DNA from: Stenogyne calaminthoides
Taxonomy: Eukaryota > Streptophyta > Magnoliopsida > Lamiales > Lamiaceae
DNA length: 64,000 nucleotides
Reading direction: 5' to 3'
Assembly: GCA_037126765.1 (NCBI GenBank)
Contig: JBBCBC010000019.1
Span: forward strand, 32,882,222 to 32,946,221
The position numbers and the translations under genes were made by a program. This document shows positions 46,960 through 59,439 of this stretch, in pieces; within the stretch, counting starts at the first letter, position 1, and each line of letters opens with the position of its first letter. The notes below the pieces were generated by a model. That model was not told where the DNA came from. It was given only the letters and a program-made list of their open reading frames with translations, and made no database searches.

Positions 46960-48370
46960 CAAGAAATGAAGTATGGGAGCCGGGTAGATAGACCGAAAAA
47001 AACACAATGTCATTGGAACCAAGTGGGTTTTCAAGAATAAAAGAGATGAAAACAACAACATTGTAAGAAAACAAGGCAAGGCTAGTTGGACAAGGTTATT
47101 CCCAAGAAGAAGGCTTGATTATGATGAAACCTTTGCACCCAAGCAAGACTAGAAGCCATCGATTGTTTCTTGCATATCTTTGCCCACATGAAGTTCATAC
47201 CTATCAAATGGATGTGAAAAGTGCATTTCAATCGGTGTGCTTAAAGAAGAGGTTTATGTGGAACAACCTCCTGGTTTCAAACAGAATGACCAAGTTTACA
47301 GGCTCAGAAAAGCTTTGTACGGTCTTAAGCAAGCACCCAGAGCATGGTATGATACTCTTTCTCAGTTTCTTACTGACCATGGTTTTGTCAAAGGGACAGT
47401 TGATAGAACTCGTTCGGGATAGAAGATGGGGAAGATATCTTCTTCGTTCGGATATATGTTGATGACATCATTTTTGATCTCCAAACCATCACCGTGTGAA
47501 AAGTTTTCAACACTGATGAAAGGCAAATTTGAGATGTCAATGATGGGAGAGATGAATTTCTTTCTAGGTCTTCAAGTGAAACAATCAAAGGAAGGAATAT
47601 TCATCAACCAGGCAAAATACACCAGAGATCTGATTGCTAAATATGGTGTACAGAATTGCAAATACGCTTAGATTCCCATGAATACTAACTACAAGATGGA
47701 TCCCGATTAAAAGGCAAATCGGTGAGCCATCTTGATTATAGAGGAATCATTGGATCATTGCTCTATCTCACAAACAAGTAGGCGGATATAACATTTCTTT
47801 GTTGGGATATGTGCAAGATACCAAGCTAATCTTAAAAAGTCACATGGAAGCTGCCAAAAAGATACTGAAATATCTTAAAGGCACAGTGAATAGAGGATTG
47901 TGGTATCCAGCTGATGATAACCTTGAGTTAAGTGGTTACTCAGATGCTGATTATGGAGGTTGCAGAATTGACAGATGTCCACCTCAGGAACTTGTCAATT
48001 TCTAGGAAGTAAACCGATATCTTGGTTTTCGAAGAAATGGACCTCGATGAGCAACAAGTACTTCATCGAAGTCAATATATGGTCGCGAGGAAGTTTGTTT
48101 GTGCTTCGATTCTTTGGCTCAGACAACAATTAAGGGATTATAAAGTTGTAGCCAATGAAGTACCAATATTTTGTGACAATAATAGTGCCATTGCTATTTC
48201 ACAAAATCCGGTATTGCACACACCGATGCAAGCATGTGGATATCGACATCACTTCATCGAGATCATGTCGGAGAAGAAGGACATAAGGATGGAGAAAATT
48301 CATCGATAAGCGGTAGAGAGCTGATATCTTGACTAAACCTTTGGCTGAATCAAGATTCCAGGAACTTTCA
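46960..48370 (+). pseudogene. Copia reverse transcriptase and RNase H remnant
   Basis: Recognisable blocks: YQMDVKSAF (47200), LRKALYGLKQAPRAWYD (47300), the catalytic YVDD read near 47450, FFLGLQVKQSKEGIF (47560), RNase H SGYSDADYGG (47935) and DILTKPLAES (48325). They fall in different frames separated by short indels. The order and spacing match Copia pol. Confidence 0.88.
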
Positions 48371-48399
48371 GTTGAATTAGGGATGTTAGAACCAAGTGT

Positions 48400-50920
48400 A
48401 TAGAGTAAAATCTAAAAAATTGAAGGTTTTCAGAAGCATGAAGTTTTCTTAGACTCTACTGAGAAGCTTAGGATAAAATGGAAATATTGAACTGAGTCTC
48501 GAAACTTCAGATTCATCAAGGTCGATTATCGAGAGCAAAATGTAACCATTTCAAGATTTAGTATTATTCTCTTGATAGTTTATCAAGGTCGATTACTTCA
48601 AGAAGACCGATAGAGGAAAATTAGTCCAAGAAGTAATGACTCATGCAACTCATTTATTGCTTAAGTGAAGCTCAGAAATCATTCGCAATAAATACAAAAC
48701 ACCTGAGGAATGTTTTTGGGCGGGATCGTTTCAAATTCCAAGAAGGCGAAGTGGAGGAGCAAGGGGAACAGTTCATTCTTGATCGCTACCATGAGCTCAA
48801 ATTTCATACCCCGATCCGCAAGATATTTTCTTCAGATTAAGGACGATCAGATTCATCCTCAATCGACTCTTCCCGAGATGCTTGATATTGTTGCATTCTG
48901 AGGGAAGACTGGTGGAATGAGGAGACACCTTTTCCCGACCGACTTCTCGTGGTTCGGGAGGACAAAGCTCGTGATGAAAAACTCCAATTTTGATGAGCTA
49001 GTTCGAAGAAGTTTGCCGAAAGGAGAGCAACCGGGTTGGTGCCCCGAAAGGTGAGACAAATCTAAAGATGGAGATGGGGACCAACAGGAGATGTTGAGAA
49101 ACAGTCTCGGATGGAAAATGAGACTTCGTTGTCGATCAACTTTGAAATTGGTCAACCTCAGATCGGGTTAGAACTCTCCGAGTACCTTTTGGCACTATTA
49201 ACAATTATGCCAAAGTTATTGAAAAGTTCTATCTTTAACTCAATTGTCTCGATAAAACAGATCGAGGCTCGGGCTTGGAGACCGGAGCTCGTGACGGCCG
49301 AGGCACGATGATCGGGACAAAGACAGAGGTGCGAAGATTCCTGAGATTGATCTCACTCCCTTGATGGAGAAACTTGAGAAGGTTGAGCCAATGATGATCA
49401 AAATTGCACAGATGGAAGAGACGTTGGTCAATCAAGCTCAAAAGATGGAAAGTCTTAGTCACTCTTCAGAGCTGGTGCAAATTCAAAACACTCTAACCAT
49501 CCAGATGACCTCCATGGAAGAAAAGTTTGAATGAGAAGTTTGGAGGGAGTCAAGGCCGAAAGTTAAGTGATGAACCAAGAAGAAAACACCAGGAGAGTTC
49601 TGGATTTCCTAGAGGTGAAACTGCGGAAAAAAGAATGAGGTGCTGATAAAATTTGTCGAGGAAATGAGCTCAATGCTCATGACCAAGATGACAGAGATGT
49701 TCAAAGAAGCACTATCTGGCCAGTTTGCCCACTTATCTGAAGAATTTTATGTGGCCAAGAACCATCTAAGGAGGCTGGAAGATGAACAAGATCAGATAGC
49801 AGGAGAGATACGCTGTGTGAGAAAAGAGCAATATCACATGGACACAAAGACTCTCCGGACTTCTTCCAAATTACGGTGCGAAGAAGGAAAAGGAAGTCAA
49901 GATCTCGTAAAGTTCATGGCACGTGCTTTGGAGAAGAAGGCTAAAAAGATCTTTGAAATGTATAAGTTAGCCAAAGCCTTAAAAGAAGTCAAGCTTCCGA
50001 GAAGTTAAAGTTTGCTCGGTGGAGAAGCTCGCCTACACTCGAAGTTTCGAGCAAACCATGCTTGATGTTGCAAGAGAGAAACCGAAAAGCTAGAGCAAAA
50101 AGTTGGAACAAGCCAGCCGGCTTGAATTGCCTATGAAGAGGAAAGCCTTGGGCGTTGTTCAACCCGAAAGAAGCGTCTGGGCGGCTCCTAAGCCAATCCG
50201 CAGAAAGTTCGATTCGATGATGAAGAGAAAGAAGAATCTAGTCTCAACCTCGGATGAAAGTCTTCAATACTAGAAATGCTCAAGACACTCCAAATGGAAC
50301 AAGCTAAGAAAGTCTGCCGCTTCGATCTCGCGAGCATCCGTGGATCGAAAAGAAGATAGACGAAGAGCGTAAGCCGGGCGAAGAGTGAATTCGTAAGTTT
50401 GCGAGCAAGAGGAAAGGAACATCAAAAGCGCTTAAAGGGCCCCACGTTGATAAATGGATGCCCATTAAACTCAACGATATGTGGGAAGAAGTCAAGAGAA
50501 CCTTCGGTTCAATTATGATGTTCTCGGGGAATGGAGAGGGAAGACTCGGATCGAAATGAAGATTCATTGAGTATCTCCTTACCTTCTATCCAAAGTATCT
50601 ACAGAGCTGGATTAACCTTGCGGATGAAGGAGAAGTATGATAGTAGCCCCTCGGTCCATATTCCTATCCTCCTCCAAGACTTGATAATGGCTTGGTGAAT
50701 GAGAAGGCCATTACTCAAGAGATTGCTCAAGATCTTTGGTCATTGGGTCTAACAGAAATAGTCCGGATATCATCAAGGAAAGAAATGAAATCAAGAAGAG
50801 ATTCTTCGAATGTTTGATCCGGAGGTGCCCAATCGATGAAGTTGAGAATGAAGCAAATCAAGAGCGTAAGACCAAGAGCCAAATCAAGACCAAGATCAAG
50901 ACTCGAAAGATTCTGTAATC
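48400..50920 (+). pseudogene. Extra coding-like region between RNase H and right LTR
   Basis: Open pieces at 48643-48840, 49111-49311 and 49640-50008 run in the element's sense direction. The longest is highly charged and heptad-like (LIKFVEEMSSMLMTKMTEMF...; LRRLEDEQDQIAGEIRCV), suggesting a coiled coil. No similarity to gag or pol is seen. Some Copia lineages (Sireviruses) carry an additional ORF at this position. The function is unknown and I see no membrane segment that would support an envelope. Confidence 0.5.
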
Positions 50921-51091
50921 TTTAAAAAAAAATTTCTCTTTTTGATTTTGTTGATAAAGTCATTGTAATCTGTAATTGTATACTCATCATCAATGAAGAT
51001 TTATCATTATGCTCAAAAGATAATATCTCATTATCTTATTTACATGTCTTTTATTTTGATATGCCTGAATGTATGATGATATGGGGGAAAT

Positions 51092-53379
51092 TGTCTGAAT
51101 TTGGAAACAAATTTATGTAAGTATTTGGTAATGAACTATTTAAAGAGATTCATTACTGAAGAAATTGCTGAATGATTAAATTGCTGAGAAACTCTGAAAT
51201 TGTTGGGAGATTCTCTGATTTAAGAAATTGTTGGGAGACAACCAATCTTGTAATAGGATAAATCAAACCCGAGTATAGGTTTTATGTTTGTAACAAAGAT
51301 AGGTTTTGGCATCATCAAAAAAAAAAATTGTTGGGAGATGAATTTAATAAAGATATATGATTTTGATTAAGATCCCAAAACCCCTAAGTATGACATGTTC
51401 GTAATGATCTTGATAGTTGAGTCGATTCGGTTTTAGAGTATTCGGGATGTTATCTCGCAAAATGTATAGTCGTGAGATATAGTTTAGGATAGGCTCAAGA
51501 CTCAAGAACTCAAGATGTTTCAAGTATCCAAATTTCGGATGAAAATCGAGATATCAAGACTCAAGATGATATCGAAAATCAAGACTCAAAGACGAAGACT
51601 CAAAGATAAAAAGATAAACTACAAAGATTCGAAGACCACAAGACTCGTAAAGACCTCAAGACTCGTAAGACTCAAGACACCACGTAAGATGTAAGATCAA
51701 GAATCAAGATCAAGAGTATCAAGGCGCATAAGTAATTATCAAGACTCAAGAATATAATCAATGCTCGAGATGAACCCGAGTGTTCCGAGGCACTAATAAT
51801 ATCTATCCAAGGATGCAATATCGAGAAGATCGCGATTCCTTAAGAAGTTAGATATTGCCAAGACATTCAAATGCGCATAAAAGGAACTAAGTCGAGAAGT
51901 GTTGTTAATGTTATATCAAACTCGTAGTTTGTAACCAAAAAGAGCCGCTGAAGGTGTCTACCTTTAACCGAGACAAAAGTCAAAAAGAGGAAGACGACAT
52001 CGCACCATATCGACAATCGACAAAAATGATGTGTCAAAAAAGATGTTAGATGTACAAAAGTTCCAGACTGCAAAAAGTGAAGACCGGCTACATGAAAAAC
52101 TATTACCTAAAACGTGTTAGGGGTTTCAAACCCTAAATATAGCCGTTTCACACACCACAAGAGGGAACTCATGAAGCTATCTCTCCAACGGATAGTTTTC
52201 AAAAGTGACCTTGGTGTATGCCTATAAATACTGGTGACCCTCTACATTGTACGGTTACGGGAAATTTATACGCAACTCAAGAGTTCAAACTTATTCTTAC
52301 AAAAGTTAAAGCACTCGAAAAACTTAGAATTTCCCAAGTGCTTCGATATTGAAGAGAGCTCACTATACAAAGCCTAGCTTGATAAGAATTATCCAAAGCT
52401 TAGTCGAGATATCCTAACCCTTTGCATTGTGCTTCATTGTAAAGGATATCTCATCCTAGTTGGAAACCAACCGAGAAACCCCAAACCCTTGAGAAGGTAG
52501 TTGGAGTGTGTTTGTTGGTGAGAAGAGTTGTAAAGAGTTAGTAAACTACGCGGAGTAGTCAGAAAACTTTAGAGGAGAAGTTAGTAAGCTACAGGGGTAG
52601 TATGAAAGCTTGTGTGTGATTGAGTAAGTAAACTACGGAGGTAGTCAGAAAACTCAAGGTCGGGTTGAGTAAGTAAACTACGCGAGTAATCGTAAAACTT
52701 CGTGGCTCGGGTTGAGTAAGTAAACCACGCGAGTAGTCGAAAAACTCAGGGGAAGTTGAGTAAGTAAACCACGAGGTAGTCGAAAGCTCGAAGTTGATAG
52801 TGAATTTCTCTCAAGAGTCGCGAGAGTGGACGTAGGAGCTTGAGTCTCCGAACCACTATAATTGTTGTGTTCTTTATTGCTTTCCTTATCCATATTTAAT
52901 CGTCAGATTAACTTGTTTTGAAAACATACTTTTCAATCGATATTCGCTGGAATCAATCCAATCAAGTTGCATAAGTGAATCACAACCTAATCACTATTTC
53001 AATTAAGGGAAGGTTTTCAGCAAAGCTTAAAACGAGTATAATATAAGGGCCAACCATTCCGCACGACTGAGTAGCTAGAACAGATAGTTATCAAACTGAA
53101 CTCTTCTTGAGGATTCAAGAAGTTAGTTATCTCGATCCAAGCAACTCGGGATCTCTCGACACTCGTGACTCGGGGCCAGGATTATCCGAGGTATCTGAAA
53201 AGCAGCCAGATCACTGCCTCAATGAGACTTTGACTCGAGAGCGATCTGTGCTTCTCGTAACCTAATCTTCGAGACTATCCGACCCAAAGTGACCTCGAAG
53301 AAGAAAAAAGTTTTAAAAACACTGAACACGTGTATTCTCCCCCATACACGTGTAAGACTCGTTTACACCGGGACCAACA
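51092..53379 (+). repeat. Copia right LTR (about 2.2-2.3 kb)
   Basis: The right edge is fixed by GACCAACA plus the ATCTG duplication. The left edge follows the purine tract, but clear similarity to the left LTR begins only at about 51142 (AGATTCATTACTGAAG). The core 51791-52389 is unrelated to the left LTR and has its own TATAAATA (52223-52230). The AGTAAGTAAACTACG-type tandem repeat (52530-52800) has about five units, against three in the left LTR. Flanking parts on both sides of the core match the left LTR. Confidence 0.85.
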
Positions 53380-53384
53380 ATCTG

Positions 53385-54275
53385 TATCCCAAATTAGTTT
53401 TACCCAACTCCAATCCTAATGATATGCCGTTTAGCAGTTAATGGCCCTAAAAGAGACTTAAGGTCCTAATGACCAATCTAATACACACTTTCGTCAATCC
53501 ATTACACTAGAATTTTGCCCAATGGAGAAAAATGTGATAGAGATTGACTTGTTTACTCGAAAGAGCTTGACAAAGTATTTTGCTTTTGTTGTAAAGTATT
53601 TAAAAAAGGTCATGGAGTGGGTGAATTAACAAGGGGGGTTTTAATGATTGATCCCATCTTAGCCGTAGATTTAAAGAGCATGAAGTTTGTGCGAGGCATG
53701 TTAAAAATATGATAACTTGGTATTAGTTGCACTTAGGATTAAGTAAGAAAAACACTATCGATAAAGAATCACAAAAGCAATATGAGAAAGAGAGATAACA
53801 TTAGAGAAATGTTTTAAGGAATTGATGTGGCGGAAAAAGTTTTAAGAACATTGGAGAGAGAACATTGGAGAAATATTTTAAAAACATTTGAGAATGATGT
53901 GGCGGAAAAAATTAGCTATGAAGATTTAATTGATGATGGTTTTGCTTCACAAAACGCTAAAAGAGTTGCACTTTTGAAGTGATTTTTTAATTTTTTGTAA
54001 TATTTTATTAGAAAATAACTTCAATACCTTATTTAGGGTGTTTTTTTTTAAATATTATTGCTTCTATAAAAATTAAATTGTTTCATATTTATATTTTTAT
54101 TTGGGGCCTCATTTAAGGCCTCATTTGAGAGTTCTCACAAGACCACCAAATTCTCCCAAACGGCTTGAATTTGATCGTGTGTAAATATTTGATACGTTGA
54201 GTACTCATTACTTTCAATTTATTTAATTGAACAATTAAATTTGAATAATTCATGACAACTGACCAATAGTAACCA
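53385..54275. other. Intergenic, no gene seen
   Basis: AT-rich sequence with two similar segments around GATGTGGCGGAAAAA (53825, 53897) and short direct repeats of ACATTGGAGA. No coding signal. It may be remnant transposon DNA. Confidence 0.5.
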
Positions 54276-54279
54276 AGAT

Positions 54280-54715
54280 ATTTTTTTGAAAAAAAATCAA
54301 TTTAGGGCCTGAATGGTAAATCTATCAATTTAAGATAGGGCCTGAATGCTAAATCTATCAATTTAAGGTCTAAATTTTTTTTTTCTATCAATTCAAGGTT
54401 TGAAAAATAGAAAACTATCAGTTCAATACCAGAAAGATAGAAACCTATAAATTTGAGACTCACACATTTTAAGGACTATGTTTGACACTTATATTTCATC
54501 TCCTTATTTCATGTTCTTTTGTTTAGTGTTTAGGGTTCGGAGTTTAGGGTTTAGTGACAAATATGATCTTAAAATGTGTAAGCCTAAAGTTGATAGTTTC
54601 TATCTTTCAAACCTTAAATCGATAAAAAATATCTTTTAAGAATAGATTTATTATTTTTTAAGCCTTAAATTGATAAAACTTTTTTTTTTTTTTTATTTAC
54701 AAAAAAAGTAACCAA
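54280..54715. repeat. Foldback element (long imperfect hairpin)
   Basis: Left-arm motifs (TATCAATTTAAGG, CAAGGTTTGAAAAATAGAAA, CACACATTTTAAGGACTATG) reappear in reverse complement on the right arm (CATTTTAAGATCATATTTG, GGTTTGAAAGATAGAAAC and TATCAATTTAAGG when read backwards). The loop around 54520-54560 has TTTAGGGTTCGGAGTTTAGG. The arms are about 200 bases. No ORF. Confidence 0.7.
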
Positions 54716-55445
54716 GATGCTAAAGTGAAAGAAACGTATTAAAAACACTCGTGCAACTTAAACGTGGATTCGATGTCATCCACTCATAGTACAACTAATG
54801 GAAGCCTGGCATTATTTATGATTAAATGAAATAGTTGTTAGTGATGTACTCCTTTCCTTTCATTATAACTAGTATTGCACCCGTGCTAACACACGGTCAT
54901 TGTTGTTATTAAATATTTTAAATGTTAAAATATTATTTTGGATTGATATAAAATTTAATTTTTTTTTACATCTTATTATAATATTTATATTTATTAATAA
55001 AATTTTAATCTTTTCTAATTACATTTAATTTTATTCATATCAATGTGATCTGTTAAAGAAAATTCTTTGAAAAGAAGAATTAATATTATGATTAAATTTT
55101 TTGTAGTCCATTGATTTTATTTCGTTTGAAATTAGAATCGATTGTTTTGACTTTTTAATTTTAGTCCCGTGAGTTTAAATTTTTATTTAAATTTGTCTTT
55201 TAATTTGTTGTAGCAGGTCAACCAAATAGGTAACTGTCAAATGTGTTATTTTTTCTTTTAATTTCAAAATGCAACCTAAACTTTTTTTAGTCCTAATAAT
55301 TTTGGGTCGGGATTTTTATGCATATTTTTTAAGGAGGAATAGCAGTTTTTGTGTACTTTGGCTTACTTTTAAATTTTGGGGTTAGTTTAGACCCGGTAAA
55401 CCAACCCGATCACTTTATCTTTTAATTTTAAGGTTGTCTTTGTTG
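54716..55445. other. Intergenic, no gene seen
   Basis: AT-rich DNA. A short GC patch at 54884-54912 (CACCCGTGCTAACACACGG) resembles a terminus type common in plant repeats, but I cannot assign it. It leads into the Gypsy-related region. Confidence 0.45.
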
Positions 55446-55631
55446 TGTTCGATATAGTAACTCAGGCTTAATCGAACACGTAAGAGCGACACGTGTATTA
55501 TTTAAATATTACATGCCCGATGGACAAGTATTCGCCACTCAGGTCAGGAAAAAAGGAATCAGATGAGCTAAGTCAAGAAGGCCATGAGCAAATCTGAGGA
55601 CTCAGGCGGCCAAAATACTCAGAAATCCTGA

Positions 55632-55966
55632 AAGACCTCAGATATCCTGAGGGTCAGTATGTTCGAAGACCTCAGATATCCTGAGGGTCAGTATGTTCAC
55701 GCCTCAGATATCCTGAGGGTCAAGATATGTTCAAAACCTCGATATCCCGAGGGTCAAGATGTTCAAAAAGACCTCAGATATCCTGAGGGTCAGTATGTTC
55801 GCGCCTCAGATATCCTGAGGGTCAGTATGTTCGAAAACCTCAGATATCCTGAGGGTCAGTATGTTCAAAAGACCTCAGATATCCTGAGGGTCAGTATGTT
55901 CGCACCTCAGATATCCTGAGGGTCAATATGTCCGCAGACCTCGTGTATCCCGGCGGTCGAGTGCCC
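55632..55966. repeat. Ten-unit tandem array with palindromic core
   Basis: Ten units of 32-36 bp each have the core CCTCAGATATCCTGAGG, an inverted repeat (CCTCAG/CTGAGG), followed by GTCAGTATGTTC. Units 1, 2 and 5-9 are nearly identical. Unit 4 reads CCTCGATATCCCGAGG, and unit 10 is more altered. It lies near the left end of the Gypsy-related region. Confidence 0.92.
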
Positions 55967-57417
55967 ACACTCGATATCTCAAGACCAACATCCCGAGGGC
56001 TCAGCAGTGCTCGAGAAGGACAATATTCCAACATAAAACCGATATGGTTAAAGGGGGCAAACAAAGCATCCAACCGAGTAAAAGGTTAATTTGACGACCA
56101 AAAAGTGCTTTTACGCACAAGTAAGTTCCAAGATCAACCAGAAGACGGAGTTGAAAAACGTGGCAACATTACGTGAGTTCCAAAGATAACCCAAGTATCC
56201 AAATTTGCTTGCTTGAAGTGCTATAGAAGGAAGAAAAAAAAAAGAAGAGAAAGGTCCGTAAAAAATCTCCAAAAAAGTCATACCCACGCTTGAGAGGTTA
56301 GGAACAAAAAAATTCGAAAGTGATCATTGATTCCTACTAGAAACCCTAGCACCCGGAGGCGAATTCTCCAAATTATCTTCATCTCGTAATGATTCATCTT
56401 CATAAGGTGTATCAAATTTGTATGCGATGTAAAGCTCGTAATACCACATCCTCGGCTTGGTATGCCCCCGAGTAGTAGCGTTTCCCAAATTAACCGGGTC
56501 AACAAATTCATCTTATTTACAACTTTTCATACACGTGCATGTTTTGTTTGCGAAGTTGTTATCAAATTAGCCACATAATACTCTCCGATAAAATGACTTC
56601 GCGACAACCGGCGCTTTTAAGGAGGGTGCTTCACCCAAAAACCAACCCATATATCGAACCCTTAGAGAGCCGAGGCGTAAAAAAATAAATAAAATGCCTC
56701 AATCTAGAACACATTAAACGGAGAGGTCGGGACAAAAAGCCGACCACACGACCGGAAAAGAGGCTCAAAAATTTCATAAAGATCGGGAGCGGAGATTACC
56801 AATCTCGAGGATATTATGAATGATCCGGCTGGGTTACAACCGTGGCTATCACTTTCTTCTTCATGAAAGCGCAGAAAAGAGAGGGCCGAAAAGAATTGCC
56901 AAATTAGAAACTCAAGATCGTGAAGAGCGACGCCACGCACACCGATAGTGAGCAAGTTAAAAAGAAAATTATGAAGCGCAAGTAAAAAAAAAGCGATGAC
57001 AAGTCGATGACGAACAACCTCAATGATCTAGACCATCGCCATTGATGTTTGAGGCTCTCCGCCAAAGACCGAATCGGCAATAATAGGCGACAGGATCCAG
57101 GAAAGGAACAACCAATAAAAATACCCGTGCCTTCATATCTTCATGATCATTCGTGATGCCGAACAAAAAATCGGCCATGAACAAAATTGTCTATCCATCA
57201 TCGATTGGGTAGTCACACAAACTTGGAGAGGGGATCGCCCCATCACGAGCATGACCTACTGGGTCCTCATGATGGGAAACAACCCCAATCCAAGTCTGTC
57301 AATCCCACAAAATTTGCGGAAATGCAAAAGGCCATCGAGGATTTATAGGCCAACCTGGCCGCCGCGACCAAAGGCCAACCTCGAGCGAGCACAATACCCT
57401 GCTCGCCATTGTCACCG

Positions 57418-57911
57418 GCGATCATGGCGGCTGAAATACAGGAGAAAGTGGCAAAGTCCCGACCTCCAATTCCCATATTTGATGCTGAGTCTGACCCTCA
57501 TGTCCATCTCAGCAAGTATTCAGACTTTATGATCGCGATGGGGGCCACAGATGTGACGAAGTGCCGATCATTCCCCATAACTTTGGGTGATCGGGCACAT
57601 AGATGGTTTTCACTACTCGCCCATTCACGGCAATCACATCTTTTCACTCAATTGGGACAACAATTTCGTCCCCACTTTTCATCCATGTGTGCTTTTCAAA
57701 ACCAAAAAAAAGATTGGCGCATTTTTCCCAATTAAAAGGTGAGTCTGATCGAGCGTACATAGAAAGATTTGATAAATGTCTGTATGATGGGGCCCCAGTT
57801 GAAGAGGATGCCAAAATCCTTGCGGTGGTTGGGGGCCTGACTCTAAATACTGATATGTGGAAGGCCATGCACCAAGACTGGCCGAACACATATTCAGAGT
57901 TCCGAGAATGA
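57418..57911 (+). pseudogene. Gypsy gag remnant
   Basis: The frame opening MAAEIQEKVAKSRPPIPIFD contains SDPHVHLSKYSDFM and ITLGDRAHRWF, which match the retrotransposon gag family. It shifts near 57715 and continues as SDRAYIERFDKCLYDG in another frame. A CCHC knuckle was not found downstream. Confidence 0.75.
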
Positions 57912-58634
57912 AAGCAGACCAAAATTATAACCATGCAAGATTTGCTCGCCTAATCACGATTGGGTCGAACCAACCACTAGGAAAGTTTTTTGGAAGAAAG
58001 TGATGAATGAAGGGGGCATACAAACCCCGTGCTCTTTTCAAACCATTCAAGAAAGAAGCAAGAAAAACGCCCTCTGAAGTCTTTTGGGTGTTTCAAATGA
58101 AAAAATTTTATCCGGATCGAGATCGGGACATGTTGGAAAGGCCGAGAAGAATCATAATGGATAAACATCGCTCAACGCTTCCAAATATTGTAACTACCAC
58201 GAGTACATCGGCACAACATCAAGAGTGTCGCGATTTATCCGCCAACTCGAAGCTATATTTAAGATAATCGCCTTACCCAATTCTTAAAAAAGCCGGTGAG
58301 CGAGACTCCCAAACCGAAAAAATAGAAGATCGAAGGGTAAGCGAAAAGTCAAACAACATCCGGACAAAGATCCCGAAGAATCACGAAAAAGGATTGAAAT
58401 ACCCAAAAGAGGGGCTCCTCATCGTGGGAAGAGGTCGAGAAAGTCAAGAGATTCACATGATAAGTCCCCTAATATGGTCCAAAGGTGGATGTTACCAGCA
58501 CCAATATTATCGAACAGACGAAAAAGATGGAGATCGTGCCATGCAAAAACATCCATCAAGTGAAGGTGGCGAGCACATCACCCAAAGACGCCACCCTCGC
58601 ACCAAATCATGTTTTTCAGAGGACGATCTCGATT

Positions 58635-58856
58635 TTAATCATAACTCCCCACAATGACTCCTTAACCATCAGTGCTCGTCTCCTCGGGTTGAAGGTTCAC
58701 CGCCTCCTAGTTGACACCGGAGCTTATGCAAACATTTTGTTCGTCAACACCCTTCGCCAGATGGAAAAACAAGTTGGAGACTTGAGCAGTTATATTGAAC
58801 CGTGTAATCATACCATAATGGGTTTTGGGGAATCAGAATCCCGACCTATGGTATGA
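58635..58856 (+). pseudogene. Gypsy aspartic protease remnant
   Basis: HRLLVDTGAYANILFVNTLR contains the Asp-Thr-Gly catalytic triad of retroviral-type aspartic proteases. It is followed by IMGFGESES, equivalent to the flap-side G-F-G motif of Tat elements. The frame is open for this domain only. Confidence 0.8.
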
Positions 58857-59439
58857 TTAGGTTAGAGTCGAGTTAGAATCAACTCAATCCGGACATCCTA
58901 CGAACTAGAATGCTAGATTTTGTAATTGTCGATGTTCGTCTACTTATAACAGTTCCTAGGTCCCCGCTTATTCAGAATTTAAAGCGGCTGTTCTCTACGA
59001 CATTATTGTGTTAAATTTCCGACACAAGAGATGAAACAGAAGCGTAAAAGGAGATCGGAAAAAGATTGAGATTGTTTGCTATCATGTGCACCAGAGAAAC
59101 AAAGCATCATCAATATGATGGAGCAAACATGGGAGATTGGTGAGCCAAGCCAGCGAGCATATACCTCGCCTAAAGATCTTCCGACGAACATAAGTTCGAC
59201 GAGCATAGCTCTTCATGCGAGCACGAGAATCGCGCGAACACGGACTCTCGGTGACAACTAATTCCCCGATCTCCTAGATCAAATGAATATTGATCAAAAC
59301 GAACGAAAGCAAACGGACCTAGAGCCTCGCGATAGGTTTTGAACCCATGGAGGTTGATGACGAAAGCACCGGGTCCATCCAAGATCCTCGGTGGAAGCAA
59401 AAAAAAAAAGCGAGCAACACCTCGTCGAACAACCGAGTC

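Larger units (their letters stand above)
40673..53379 (+). mobile_element. Ty1/Copia retrotransposon, 12.7 kb, decayed
   Basis: The element runs from TGTTGGGAGATTC to GGGACCAACA and is flanked by the 5-bp duplication ATCTG (40668-40672, 53380-53384). The internal order is gag, protease, integrase, reverse transcriptase, RNase H, which is the Copia order. An initiator-Met tRNA-type primer site follows the left LTR, and an ATGGGGGAAAT purine tract (51081-51091) precedes the right one. About 2.5 kb of extra sequence lies between RNase H and the purine tract. Size, long LTRs and extra 3' region recall Sireviruses, but I cannot confirm the lineage. All ORFs are broken by frameshifts. Confidence 0.9.

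Noticed and set aside
53815..53925. Possible small gene around the repeated GATGTGGCGGAAAAA segment
   Set aside because: No frame persists and the repeats are imperfect; it looks like transposon debris.
55659..55919. Repetitive protein frame (YPEGQYV-type repeats) across the palindrome array
   Set aside because: It is a by-product of the 32-36 bp repeat; unit lengths vary out of frame and no start or neighbour supports it.
55632..55966. CRISPR-like array
   Set aside because: Intervals between the palindromes are themselves repeated, there are no cas genes, and the DNA is a plant nuclear genome.
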